From the NCBI GenBank assembly GCA_017745015.1, contig JAGIAF010000177.1:1-7222 (forward strand): a stretch of 7,222 nucleotides of DNA. The letters are read 5' to 3'. The translations under genes were made by a program, and so were the position numbers. Position 1 is the first letter of the stretch. The number at the start of each line of letters is the position of its first letter. Below, piece after piece: positions 1 to 5,646 of this stretch. The notes below the pieces were generated by a model, which saw nothing but the letters and a program-made list of their open reading frames with translations, did no database searches and was not told the origin of the DNA. The DNA is from Bdellovibrio sp. Lineage in GTDB: Bacteria; Bdellovibrionota; Bdellovibrionia; Bdellovibrionales; Bdellovibrionaceae.

Positions 1-728
1 ATGTAGGAGCGCTCGGGGCTCAAAATCACATTCGTGATATGAGACATCAACGAGAAGATAATACCTGCAATGGAAGTTCCCATCGCATACGAGATCTCGT
101 GAAGGAAGCGGTCCATGATATTTTTAGTTCCTTCAAGGTCTTGCATATTCATCGAACCCAGTTCTTGCAAACCGCCCGCAATACCTACGAAGGTACCCAA
201 GATACCGCCGACAACGAACAGCCCCGGCAAGATGCCGATCAAGTCGTTAAGGCCTTGCATTGGCAAAACACCAAAGACACGGTTAAAACAAGGATTGTGT
301 TGGAACGTTGCTCTTGTAATTGTCAAAAGCTTCGGAGTTTCCTCCGTCCACTTCAGGAACTTCAATTGTTTCAAGATGTCTTTTACAAGCCATGCACAGC
401 CTTGACGGATCAAGAACACGCGGTCGCTCGTAGACATAACGTTATCGGGCTTACGACGTTTCATACGATCGCGAATCTCAAACAACTCGTAATAAGTTCT
501 TTCTAACAGCTTTTTCGAAAGAACATAGAAAGACACATCTTTCACTTTTCCTGGAACTTCAGCTTCCATGAAACGATTCACGCGTTTTTCAAACTCAATG
601 GCGAACCACTCATGACGACGAACCGTATAGTAAATCATTGAGCGGAAGAAAAGGCCTACAATAAAAACCCCTGCCATGATGTATGGAAGCGCAAGGATGA
701 AATACTCAGCAATTGCTCTTTTTGTCAC
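1..728 (-). CDS. MotA/TolQ/ExbB-type proton channel protein (partial, C-terminus beyond left edge)
   Basis: Inner-membrane channel subunit of a proton-driven stator; 242 codons are visible and the frame is open to position 1. The GTG start at 728 is chosen because AGGGG (740-736) lies 7 nt upstream. Residues 8-32 form a first membrane helix, followed by about 120 mostly charged, helical cytoplasmic residues. Residues 167-187 form a second membrane segment with the family signature of a Pro-Gly entry and GGILGTFVGIAGG, and residues 213-236 form a third (GTSIAGIIFSL). The order matches the MotA/TolQ/ExbB family, in which this helix pair lines the channel around the partner's Asp helix. It lies 12 nt after the stop of the OmpA/MotB-like gene, so the two are co-transcribed, presumably as one stator. 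The large loop before the GTF motif is closer to ZorA- or MotA-like proteins than to short ExbB. What the motor drives is unknown, and any cytoplasmic tail lies outside the window. Confidence 0.87.
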   Translation of the reverse strand, partial: MTKRAIAEYFILALPYIMAGVFIVGLFFRSMIYYTVRRHEWFAIEFEKRVNRFMEAEVPGKVKDVSFYVLSKKLLERTYYELFEIRDRMKRRKPDNVMSTSDRVFLIRQGCAWLVKDILKQLKFLKWTEETPKLLTITRATFQHNPCFNRVFGVLPMQGLNDLIGILPGLFVVGGILGTFVGIAGGLQELGSMNMQDLEGTKNIMDRFLHEISYAMGTSIAGIIFSLMSHITNVILSPERSY

Positions 729-740
729 AAACCCACCCCT

Positions 741-2360
741 CTATTTCTTTTGATCCATGCTAAAACGGATGATAACCCGCTGCGCTTTTTTACAATCGTT
801 CAACTTACAAAACTCGGCGGCATTGGCCACATTGCGGTTTTGTAGCTTCATGACTTCTAAGAAGCTACGCCCTGAAACCTTCATAAGCGCAAGAAGATCT
901 CTTTGATGCTCAAACTTCATATTCTGCTCATCGAGCATATAGCTGAAGATTGAGTTCGCGCGACGATAACTTAGGTCCATATTATATTTTAAGGCTTTCT
1001 TATCTTCTGGTTTATTTGATTTCGGATCCACGAAGCGCCCTTGATAAGTAGGAGACGCGAAACCGATGATCTCTACTGCAGACACCTTGTCAGAGATTTT
1101 AGGATTGCCAAAGAGTGACTTTGAATAAATCGGCATAGCTTTTTCGAGCACACCTTTCATTTCCATTTTCAAACGATCGGAATCGGAATCAAAGTACGCT
1201 TGACCGAAATCCAAAACCACATCACCGGTTTGCAAATCGATGTCGGCTTTAACACCGGCCTTTGCGAAACCTTTTTGGATTTCGCTGGCAACAGATTTAC
1301 GCGCTTCGATCTCGGCGCGCGCTTGAGCAAGCTGTCCTTCGGTTGCACTCAATTGGCCCTTCATCGTACCCAACTGACCTTTCAAAGCTCCCACTTGTCC
1401 TTGAGCATGGCCCAAAGCGCCTTTGGTTGCATCCAACTCGCCTTGAGCGGCATTCAGCTGCCCTTGAGTCGCCTGCAGCTGTCCCTTCACTGCACCCAGT
1501 TGACCTTGAGCCTCTCCCAACTTGCCTTGAAGGCCACGGGCTTCGCCTTCTTTCTGAGCTAGCAAACCTTGAGTTTTGGTCAAATCGCTTTGCGTCTGGC
1601 CCAACTGCGCATTGGCCTCTTGCAACTGCTGTTGATATTGAGCATTTGCATTGTTTAAAGCTGCAACCTTATTGTGCGCTTCACTGCGAACCGCGGCCAT
1701 CTTCGCTTCGAATTTAGCTTTATTGATTTTATTTGTTTTATAAGCGGCGCGAAGTTCGTTTTGACGTTTCGCCAATGTCTCACGAGTCTCTGCAATTTGT
1801 TGTTCGCCTTGGGCGATCAACTGCCTTTTCGTATCGATGTCTTTTTGAAGGTTGTTGATTTCACCCTCTTTAGTTGCGATCTCTACGTCTTGATCTTTAA
1901 TCAAATCATCACGGTTGATGATTTTGGATTTCGCCATTTTATTCGCGTTCAAAACGTTACGCACCATTTGTTGATACTTATTAAGAGCTTTGACCTTCTT
2001 TTGATTTTCCAGGGCTTCCGCAACCAGACGGTCTTTCTCTGTTTTAGCGTCTTCCTGTAAAAGAGTGAGCTTATCCATAAGCTCTTGGTATTCTTGCGCT
2101 TCATCCTTCGGCGCCTGATTTGCGATATAGTCGTTTTTCACCGACTCATACATATTGAGCTGATGCTGAAGCTCTTCCACCTGCATGGTGAGCTTTTGAT
2201 TTTCGATTTGGCTGCGAAGCGCATCAGTACCTGTGCGCAAACTTGCCACCACATATAGGAGCAAAAAAATGGTGCTTAATCCCAAAAACAAATCTGAATA
2301 CGATGTCCAGAAGCTGTCTTGAGAATGGCCACCGTTGTGCTTTTCGTAGTTGAACGCCAT
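741..2360 (-). CDS. OmpA/MotB-like stator subunit with very long heptad-repeat coiled coil
   Basis: Likely the peptidoglycan- or envelope-anchoring partner of the downstream channel protein; 539 aa from ATG 2360. That start is preferred over GTG 2369 because AGGTGGGG (2378-2371) is 10 nt before the ATG but only 1 nt before the GTG. Residues 18-41 form one membrane helix opening with WTSYSDLFLGL; Asp23 is in the place of the proton-carrying Asp of MotB/ExbD/ZorB. Residues about 45-355 are a Gln/Lys/Glu-rich coiled coil. Within it, residues 279-348 are ten contiguous seven-residue units of pattern G-x-(L/V)-x-x-x-x. Residues about 370-535 are an OmpA-like domain with FDSDSDRL (390-397), a GFASP strand (434-438), NMDLSYRRA (460-468) and RVIIRF (528-533). 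The usual Asp after the G-H/F turn is replaced and the loop is enlarged; Cys518 and Cys523 could form a disulfide. Typical MotB is about 300 aa, so the extra length is the coil. The stator role is from architecture; the driven process is unknown. Confidence 0.87.
   Translation of the reverse strand: MAFNYEKHNGGHSQDSFWTSYSDLFLGLSTIFLLLYVVASLRTGTDALRSQIENQKLTMQVEELQHQLNMYESVKNDYIANQAPKDEAQEYQELMDKLTLLQEDAKTEKDRLVAEALENQKKVKALNKYQQMVRNVLNANKMAKSKIINRDDLIKDQDVEIATKEGEINNLQKDIDTKRQLIAQGEQQIAETRETLAKRQNELRAAYKTNKINKAKFEAKMAAVRSEAHNKVAALNNANAQYQQQLQEANAQLGQTQSDLTKTQGLLAQKEGEARGLQGKLGEAQGQLGAVKGQLQATQGQLNAAQGELDATKGALGHAQGQVGALKGQLGTMKGQLSATEGQLAQARAEIEARKSVASEIQKGFAKAGVKADIDLQTGDVVLDFGQAYFDSDSDRLKMEMKGVLEKAMPIYSKSLFGNPKISDKVSAVEIIGFASPTYQGRFVDPKSNKPEDKKALKYNMDLSYRRANSIFSYMLDEQNMKFEHQRDLLALMKVSGRSFLEVMKLQNRNVANAAEFCKLNDCKKAQRVIIRFSMDQKK
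1317..1526 (-). repeat. Ten 21-bp coding repeats (seven-residue GQLxAxx units)
   Basis: Within the OmpA/MotB-like gene, ten consecutive units of seven codons each begin with Gly and have Leu or Val at the third residue (for example GQLGAVK, GQLQATQ, GQLNAAQ, GQLGTMK, GQLSATE). There are no indels between units, so the heptad phase is unbroken over 70 residues. The units differ at the DNA level through both codon choice and substitutions, so this looks like an old amplification held by selection for the heptad rather than a fresh tandem duplication. A Gly in every heptad is unusual for a coiled coil and would make it thin or flexible. Confidence 0.85.
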
Positions 2361-2384
2361 AACAAACACACCCCACCTGCAACA

Positions 2385-2407
2385 AATCTTAGCAGCTAAC
2401 TAAGATT
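2385..2407. promoter_or_regulatory. Inverted repeat in the leader of the stator operon
   Basis: AATCTTAG (2385-2392) and CTAAGATT (2400-2407) are a perfect 8-bp inverted repeat with a 7-nt spacer. It lies 6 nt upstream of the Shine-Dalgarno AGGTGGGG of the minus-strand OmpA/MotB-like gene. It could be an operator or an RNA hairpin near the ribosome site. No T tract follows on either strand, so it is not a terminator. No convincing -35/-10 pair was found in the rest of 2408-2472, so the promoter of this operon remains unplaced. Confidence 0.35.
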
Positions 2408-2472
2408 CGTGACTGACCCAAAAACAGAAACCACGAGTTTTCTTTTGCAAAAACCGTTTAGGTATTGTTCGG

Positions 2473-2506
2473 ATAAAACAGAAGAATATTTAATCTTCTG
2501 TTTTAT
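2473..2506 (-). terminator. Terminator hairpin at the end of the Rrf2-DUF5522 operon, stop codon in its loop
   Basis: ATAAAACAGAAGA (2473-2485) pairs perfectly over 13 bp with TCTTCTGTTTTAT (2494-2506), with an 8-nt loop at 2486-2493. On the minus strand the first arm encodes the last codons of the DUF5522 protein, its TAA stop is in the loop, and the second arm ends in TTTTAT. The stem is AT-rich and the T run is part of it, so it should work as a modest intrinsic terminator separating this operon from the stator genes. Confidence 0.6.
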
Positions 2507-2687
2507 GTTTAATGTTTTTCCAGGGGCAATGACGGCAGCCAGAGCCGCAGCAGGAGCCGCGCTTAAGATGTGAGTGTTCCGTAAAGACAGTGTACCCCGT
2601 GCGAGGATCTATATATGAGAGCTCGCCCCGCTCGCAGGCTTCCCTATGGATTTTTTCGATGAAACGTTTGTATTCTTGTTCGTCCAC
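2490..2687 (-). CDS. DUF5522 family small Cys-rich protein
   Basis: A 65-aa protein of unknown function. The C-terminal half has the DUF5522 signature: a GYTVF strand (31-35), LKRG (41-44), then a Cys cluster CCGSGCRHCPW (46-56) in which Cys46, Cys47, Cys51 and Cys54 could bind a metal or a metal cluster. GTG 2687 is preferred as the start because AGG at 2699-2697 is 9 nt upstream and the gene then begins 4 nt after the stop of the Rrf2 regulator. An in-frame ATG at 2771 would give 93 aa but would overlap the regulator by 80 nt, and the added N-terminus has no recognised features. It is co-transcribed with the regulator. The fold assignment is firm from the Cys/His pattern; the role is unknown, possibly linked to redox or metal sensing given its neighbours. 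Confidence 0.8.
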   Translation of the reverse strand: MDEQEYKRFIEKIHREACERGELSYIDPRTGYTVFTEHSHLKRGSCCGSGCRHCPWKNIKHKTED

Positions 2688-2691
2688 GTAC

Positions 2692-3153
2692 CTAGACCTT
2701 AGAAGTAAGGTCTGCGAGTTTAATTTTCGCAAGATACGCCATTGATTGAGTTTCAAGTCCCGTGGTGACATCGCACATGATCTTCTTCATCGCGCAACTC
2801 ACAGCACATTGTTTCGCTGGTTCTTTATCAGGAGTATTTAGAAGAGGCTTTCCTGAGACAGCCATATAGATATCTTTCAGACTGATATCTTTACGAGAAC
2901 TATTCAAACGAACGCCACCGGCCTTTCCTTTAAAGCACTCTACCAACTCTGCTTCTGCAAGCTTGGCAATCAGACGACGTATCACAGTGGGATTCGTGCG
3001 AATGCCTGACGCAAGGATCTCAGACGTCACCAGCTCACCGCGGTGGTAGCTAAGGACGGTCATAATATGGACTGAGACTGCGAATCTTTGATCAAGCATG
3101 GCGTTAGTATAACCCATGCTGCAAAAAGAAACAATATTAAGCACATAAGACAT
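2692..3153 (-). CDS. Rrf2-family winged-helix transcriptional regulator (YwnA-like)
   Basis: A DNA-binding regulator, 153 aa from ATG 3153. Family homology starts at DQRFAVSVHI (21-30). The helix-turn-helix spans about 41-63, with TNPTVIRRLIAKL (53-65) as the recognition part; the wing contains FKGKAGGVRL (74-83), followed by SLKDIYMAVSG (91-101), all typical of Rrf2/YwnA proteins. Cys116, Cys120 and Cys127 lie where Rrf2 proteins carry their sensor cysteines, but the C-x3-C-x6-C spacing is not that of IscR or NsrR, so an Fe-S cluster is uncertain and thiol sensing is as likely. ATG 3153 has GAAGGGG 7 nt upstream, but leaves an 18-residue extension; ATG 3099 fits the family N-terminus exactly, lacks a Shine-Dalgarno, and could be leaderless. 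It is divergent from the nitroreductase, which it probably controls together with itself. Confidence 0.9.
   Translation of the reverse strand: MSYVLNIVSFCSMGYTNAMLDQRFAVSVHIMTVLSYHRGELVTSEILASGIRTNPTVIRRLIAKLAEAELVECFKGKAGGVRLNSSRKDISLKDIYMAVSGKPLLNTPDKEPAKQCAVSCAMKKIMCDVTTGLETQSMAYLAKIKLADLTSKV
3106..3134 (-). promoter_or_regulatory. Possible internal promoter giving a leaderless Rrf2 transcript
   Basis: On the minus strand TTGTTT (3134-3129), a 17-nt spacer and TATACT (3111-3106) resemble a housekeeping promoter. The first transcribed base, 7 nt beyond the -10 box, would be the A of ATG 3099, which is the start expected from Rrf2 family alignments. It lies inside the coding frame of the longer form starting at 3153, so it may be coincidence. 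Confidence 0.3.
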
Positions 3154-3181
3154 ATTCAGACCCCTTCAGCTTTAATTTGAG

Positions 3182-3212
3182 TTTAAATGTGCTTTTTACT
3201 GTTGCATTTAAA
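3182..3212. promoter_or_regulatory. Candidate Rrf2 operator (inverted repeat)
   Basis: TTTAAATG (3182-3189) and CATTTAAA (3205-3212) are perfect 8-bp inverted arms, extendable to 9 of 10 matches, separated by 15 nt (31 bp in total). The right arm covers part of the nitroreductase -35 box at 3202-3207, and the repeat sits in the divergent spacer next to the Rrf2 gene. A dimeric regulator bound here would block nitroreductase transcription and could also autoregulate. Assignment to this Rrf2 protein is by position only. Confidence 0.45.
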
Positions 3213-3230
3213 GTCGAATAGGTTCATATT
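3202..3230 (+). promoter_or_regulatory. Likely promoter of the nitroreductase gene
   Basis: TTGCAT (3202-3207) and CATATT (3225-3230) are spaced by 17 nt, each 4 of 6 to the housekeeping consensus. They predict a transcript start near 3237 and a leader of about 28 nt containing AAGGAG (3252-3257), 7 nt before ATG 3265. Confidence 0.45.
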
Positions 3231-3264
3231 GTGCTCATAACGGTTACATTAAAGGAGCCGAACG

Positions 3265-3906
3265 ATGAATCACGGTAAAATCCAAGAAGCTCTCGAATGG
3301 CGATATGCCACAAAAAAGTTTGATGCCTCTAAAAAGATCTCCGCCGAAGACTGGAGAACTTTAACTGAGTCTCTCAAACTTGCCCCTTCCTCTTATGGCA
3401 TTCAACCCTGGAAATTCTTGGTGATTGAAAACCCAAAGATTCGTGAAGAACTCAAACCTGTTTCTTGGAATCAAACTCAAGTCACGGATGCGAGTCACTA
3501 TGTCGTGTTCCTATATAAAGACGCCATAGATCAGCCATATGTTGATAAATACATTCAACGTATGACTGAGGTGCGTGGTGTGCCTGCGGAATCTCTGCAG
3601 GGATTTAAAGATATGCTTATTAATAATCTAGTGAAGGCCCCGGAGGAAAAAATCAGAGTTTGGTCCCAACGCCAAGCTTACATCGCCATGGGCTTCTTGC
3701 TAGAGACTGCTGCGCTTCTCAAAATCGATGCAACTCCAATGGAAGGCTTCAGTCCTTCAGACTATGACCGCATCTTGGGCCTAGAAGGTTCAGGCTGGAA
3801 ATCCGTCGCCACAGTGGCTTTGGGTTACCGTCACTCTGAAGATTCTTATCAAAATCTAAAAAAAGTCCGCTTTGCTGACGATACCCTGATTGAGTACGTG
3901 AAGTAG
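3265..3906 (+). CDS. NfsB-like NAD(P)H-dependent FMN nitroreductase
   Basis: A cytoplasmic flavoenzyme expected to use NAD(P)H to reduce nitroaromatics, quinones or similar electrophiles; 213 aa, the normal length for the NfsB/dihydropteridine-reductase branch. FMN-contacting motifs are in the expected order: RYATKKFD (13-20), which matches RHSTKAFD of E. coli NfsB; APSSYGIQPW (40-49), which matches the SPSSTNSQPW region; DASHYVVF (75-82); PMEGF (158-162), which matches PIEGF; and a terminal KKVRF (199-203) in the place of the phosphate-binding Arg loop. The ATG is supported by AAGGAG 7 nt upstream. It is transcribed alone from a divergent promoter next to the Rrf2 regulator and ends in a strong terminator. 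Regulator and target as neighbours suggests induction by electrophile, thiol or nitrosative stress, as for other nitroreductases beside their own sensors. Exact substrate cannot be read from sequence. Confidence 0.93.
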   Translation: MNHGKIQEALEWRYATKKFDASKKISAEDWRTLTESLKLAPSSYGIQPWKFLVIENPKIREELKPVSWNQTQVTDASHYVVFLYKDAIDQPYVDKYIQRMTEVRGVPAESLQGFKDMLINNLVKAPEEKIRVWSQRQAYIAMGFLLETAALLKIDATPMEGFSPSDYDRILGLEGSGWKSVATVALGYRHSEDSYQNLKKVRFADDTLIEYVK

Positions 3907-3923
3907 ACTCCCTCCATGCAGAA

Positions 3924-3960
3924 GCCTCGCACCATTCCTCCGGTGCGGGGCTTTTTCTTT
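3924..3960 (+). terminator. Intrinsic terminator of the nitroreductase gene
   Basis: The 10-bp stem GCCTCGCACC (3924-3933) with GGTGCGGGGC (3942-3951) has one G-T wobble and an 8-nt loop, followed by TTTTTCTTT. It begins 18 nt after the TAG stop, the classic arrangement. Confidence 0.9.
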
Positions 3961-4027
3961 GTCTTATTTTTTGAAAGGGCTCAAGCCTTATATAGCCAAG
4001 GCGTTCCTTCGTTAACACTGTGAGAAC

Positions 4028-4054
4028 ACACACTCCAGCGAAGCTGGAGTGTGT
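4028..4054. repeat. Perfect 12-bp hairpin between the two terminators
   Basis: ACACACTCCAGC (4028-4039) pairs perfectly with GCTGGAGTGTGT (4043-4054) around a GAA triloop. The tip GCGAAGC is a DNA mini-hairpin known for unusual stability. No T tract follows on either strand, so it is not an ordinary intrinsic terminator. It sits in a non-coding convergent spacer and could be a mobile-repeat remnant, a transcript-end stabiliser or a protein site. Confidence 0.6.
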
Positions 4055-4073
4055 ACTGAGCCGCTAAGATAAG

Positions 4074-4130
4074 CAAAGCCCCGCAGAGATTCGGACCTCT
4101 GTGGGGCTTTGTTTGTTTTAGTTTTTTTAT
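4074..4130. terminator. Bidirectional intrinsic terminator closing the secreted-protein operon
   Basis: CAAAGCCCCGCAGAG (4074-4088) pairs with CTCTGTGGGGCTTTG (4097-4111) over 15 bp with one G-T wobble and an 8-nt loop. On the plus strand it is followed by TTTGTTTTAG and a run of seven Ts (4122-4128), making it a second stop for nitroreductase read-through. On the minus strand it begins 15 nt after the stop of the phosphorylase-fold gene and ends in GGGGCTTTGCTT, so it ends the operon from the right. Confidence 0.85.
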
Positions 4131-5641
4131 TGGGCCGCAAACACCGCTTCGCAACTAATTGCCTGATGACCTACGTGTGCCGCACGCACTGCTTGAAGCG
4201 CCAAATTCACCGCACGAATACGAGCCACAGATTTTTCGCGAACATCGATATTCGTCAAATCGTGCTCATGCGCCCAATCATAAAGAAAGCTCTTCGGCTT
4301 GTCTGTGATCAGGTTAATCGCACCGAATTGGACATCGGTGCCATTTTTCAGATTATAGGCCACCACAGCCTTAGCAATAAGATTCTGCTCGACATCGTAA
4401 GTGTCGATTCCCTCCATGATCTTTCTTGTGACAAACTCCTTTGTCTGTTCGATAGGACTGTTGGTATGACCGTGGGTCGCGTGCATCAAAACTTTCGGAA
4501 GTGGGCCGATGAAGCCTTCCATACCTAACCCGACATTATTCTGCACTGGAATCGAATTGCCCAACAATTTAAACTCCGAGGGAACTGTTATATCATAGAC
4601 GTTAGTTTTTCTATTGATACCACCCGCCGAGCCCATGAATAAAACCGAGCGAGGCGCCAACACCATCGCCGCTTCGATTAACTTAGAACTTGATTCTCCC
4701 CAAATTGCTAAGTCTGATTTCACAATAAGATAGTTTATCGACTTACCGTCGACAATCTCTCTTAAAACCTGCACTGTCAGGCCATCAGACAATAGATACT
4801 GATCCGTCACACGTTTTAAACCCAGTTTTTCCGAGCGAAAGATACCGTAATATCCCAAAGCCAAAACATCAATTTTAACCTTCTTTCGGGCAAGCTCCGC
4901 TTTTATGGCTTCGAACTGTCCTGCTAAACGTCTGACCTGTCGCTCTTGATCCGCAATATTAAAAATCGCTTTTTTAACGGAAATGCCTAAATACTCAAAC
5001 ATCATGGCATAATGAAGCAGGTACTCACGTGATGGAGGCGTTACCAAAACATATCTACCCGCTTCGCTCTTGGTGCCAGAGGCCACATAAACTTTACGCA
5101 ATCCCCAACTATCATAAGGCGACGGCAGAAAGTGAATATGTGCCGGTGATACCTTAAGTGCTCCCGGCAGGGTTTCCACATCGCCCGCGTATATGTTCAC
5201 CGCCATTTTATTTTCTTGAATAGCTTTAACCACAGCGGATCCCAAGCGCTGTTGTGAATACAGTATCGGATCCTTGATCGAATGCTCCGCTTGAGAATCA
5301 ATGCGGCCACGAAGTTCAATCAAGTCCTTCACCTCCACAGGCATGTTGGAAGGTGATAGATCCCGGAAATAATCACTCAACTGCGTGGACCAGGAATGCC
5401 CAACAAGCCACTTTGCCGGAAGGTCTTTTGTTCCCTTAATATAAGCTTCCCAATCACTTTTAAATTCAGCAACAACCTCTGGAGTTTCAGTGGTCCCATC
5501 GAAGCTAGCAATTTCCAGTGGATACTCCTGCAACAAAGCACGATAGGCCCTTGCGTCGGCAGCATTGGTAAAAGCTGGTATCCCGATCGCCGAGGCACTC
5601 AATGGAAGTATTAATGTTAAAGCCGCAATAAACTTTTTCAT
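4127..5641 (-). CDS. Secreted protein with nucleosidase/nucleoside-phosphorylase (PNP/MTAN) fold and C-terminal CxxVF tag
   Basis: A 504-aa exported protein. ATG 5641 is chosen because MKKFIAALTL begins a Sec signal peptide (cleavage after ASA, residue 18) and AGGA precedes it; an upstream in-frame start at 5689 would put 16 residues before the signal. Residues 19-255 are not recognised. Residues about 256-485 look like the PNP/methylthioadenosine-nucleosidase superfamily: KIDVLALG (256-263), a hydrophobic strand SINYLIVKSDLA (301-312), FMGSAGGI (335-342) followed by DITVPSEF (350-357) as in the family's GSAGG...VGDIV region, SPIEQTKEF (395-403), DVEQ with Glu418 where the ribose-binding Glu sits, and LITDKP with Asp447 where the catalytic Asp sits. 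The acid equivalent to Glu12 of E. coli MTAN is not obvious (YYG instead), so substrate or activity may differ. An exported member of this normally cytoplasmic fold is odd. Ends ISCEAVFAAQ, with Cys497 the only cysteine. Last gene of the operon, 5 nt after the upstream stop. Confidence 0.78.
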   Translation of the reverse strand: MKKFIAALTLILPLSASAIGIPAFTNAADARAYRALLQEYPLEIASFDGTTETPEVVAEFKSDWEAYIKGTKDLPAKWLVGHSWSTQLSDYFRDLSPSNMPVEVKDLIELRGRIDSQAEHSIKDPILYSQQRLGSAVVKAIQENKMAVNIYAGDVETLPGALKVSPAHIHFLPSPYDSWGLRKVYVASGTKSEAGRYVLVTPPSREYLLHYAMMFEYLGISVKKAIFNIADQERQVRRLAGQFEAIKAELARKKVKIDVLALGYYGIFRSEKLGLKRVTDQYLLSDGLTVQVLREIVDGKSINYLIVKSDLAIWGESSSKLIEAAMVLAPRSVLFMGSAGGINRKTNVYDITVPSEFKLLGNSIPVQNNVGLGMEGFIGPLPKVLMHATHGHTNSPIEQTKEFVTRKIMEGIDTYDVEQNLIAKAVVAYNLKNGTDVQFGAINLITDKPKSFLYDWAHEHDLTNIDVREKSVARIRAVNLALQAVRAAHVGHQAISCEAVFAAQ

Positions 5642-5646
5642 AAATC

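Noticed and set aside
39..506. Plus-strand open frame of 155 codons
   Set aside because: It is antisense to the channel protein gene, has no ribosome site or recognisable motif, and the minus-strand product has clear family signatures.
1317..1526. CRISPR array or non-coding tandem repeat
   Set aside because: The 21-bp units are contiguous without spacers, vary in sequence, and are in frame as coding heptads.
1200..1717. Plus-strand Leu/Gln-rich open frames
   Set aside because: They are mirror images of the heptad-repeat region of the OmpA/MotB-like gene; their repetitive look comes only from that.
1..2360. Zorya anti-phage system (ZorA/ZorB-like pair)
   Set aside because: The channel and OmpA pair fits the general stator plan, but the long coil is on the OmpA subunit rather than the channel, no ZorC/D/E gene is visible, and the neighbours are ordinary. 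The left side is cut, so it cannot be ruled out completely.
2361..2369. GTG 2369 as start of the OmpA/MotB-like gene
   Set aside because: It is only 1 nt from the Shine-Dalgarno sequence, whereas ATG 2360 has workable spacing.
2688..2771. ATG 2771 as start of the DUF5522 gene
   Set aside because: It would overlap the Rrf2 gene by 80 nt and add residues outside the conserved domain; GTG 2687 fits ribosome-site spacing and gene order better.
3961..4027. Short imperfect hairpins near AAGGGCTCAAGCCTT
   Set aside because: Stems are too short and imperfect to separate from chance.
3749..4033. Minus-strand open frame of 94 codons
   Set aside because: It runs antisense into the nitroreductase gene through its terminator and lacks any motif.
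4109..4528. Plus-strand open frame of 139 codons
   Set aside because: It starts inside the terminator T tract region and is antisense to the phosphorylase-fold gene.
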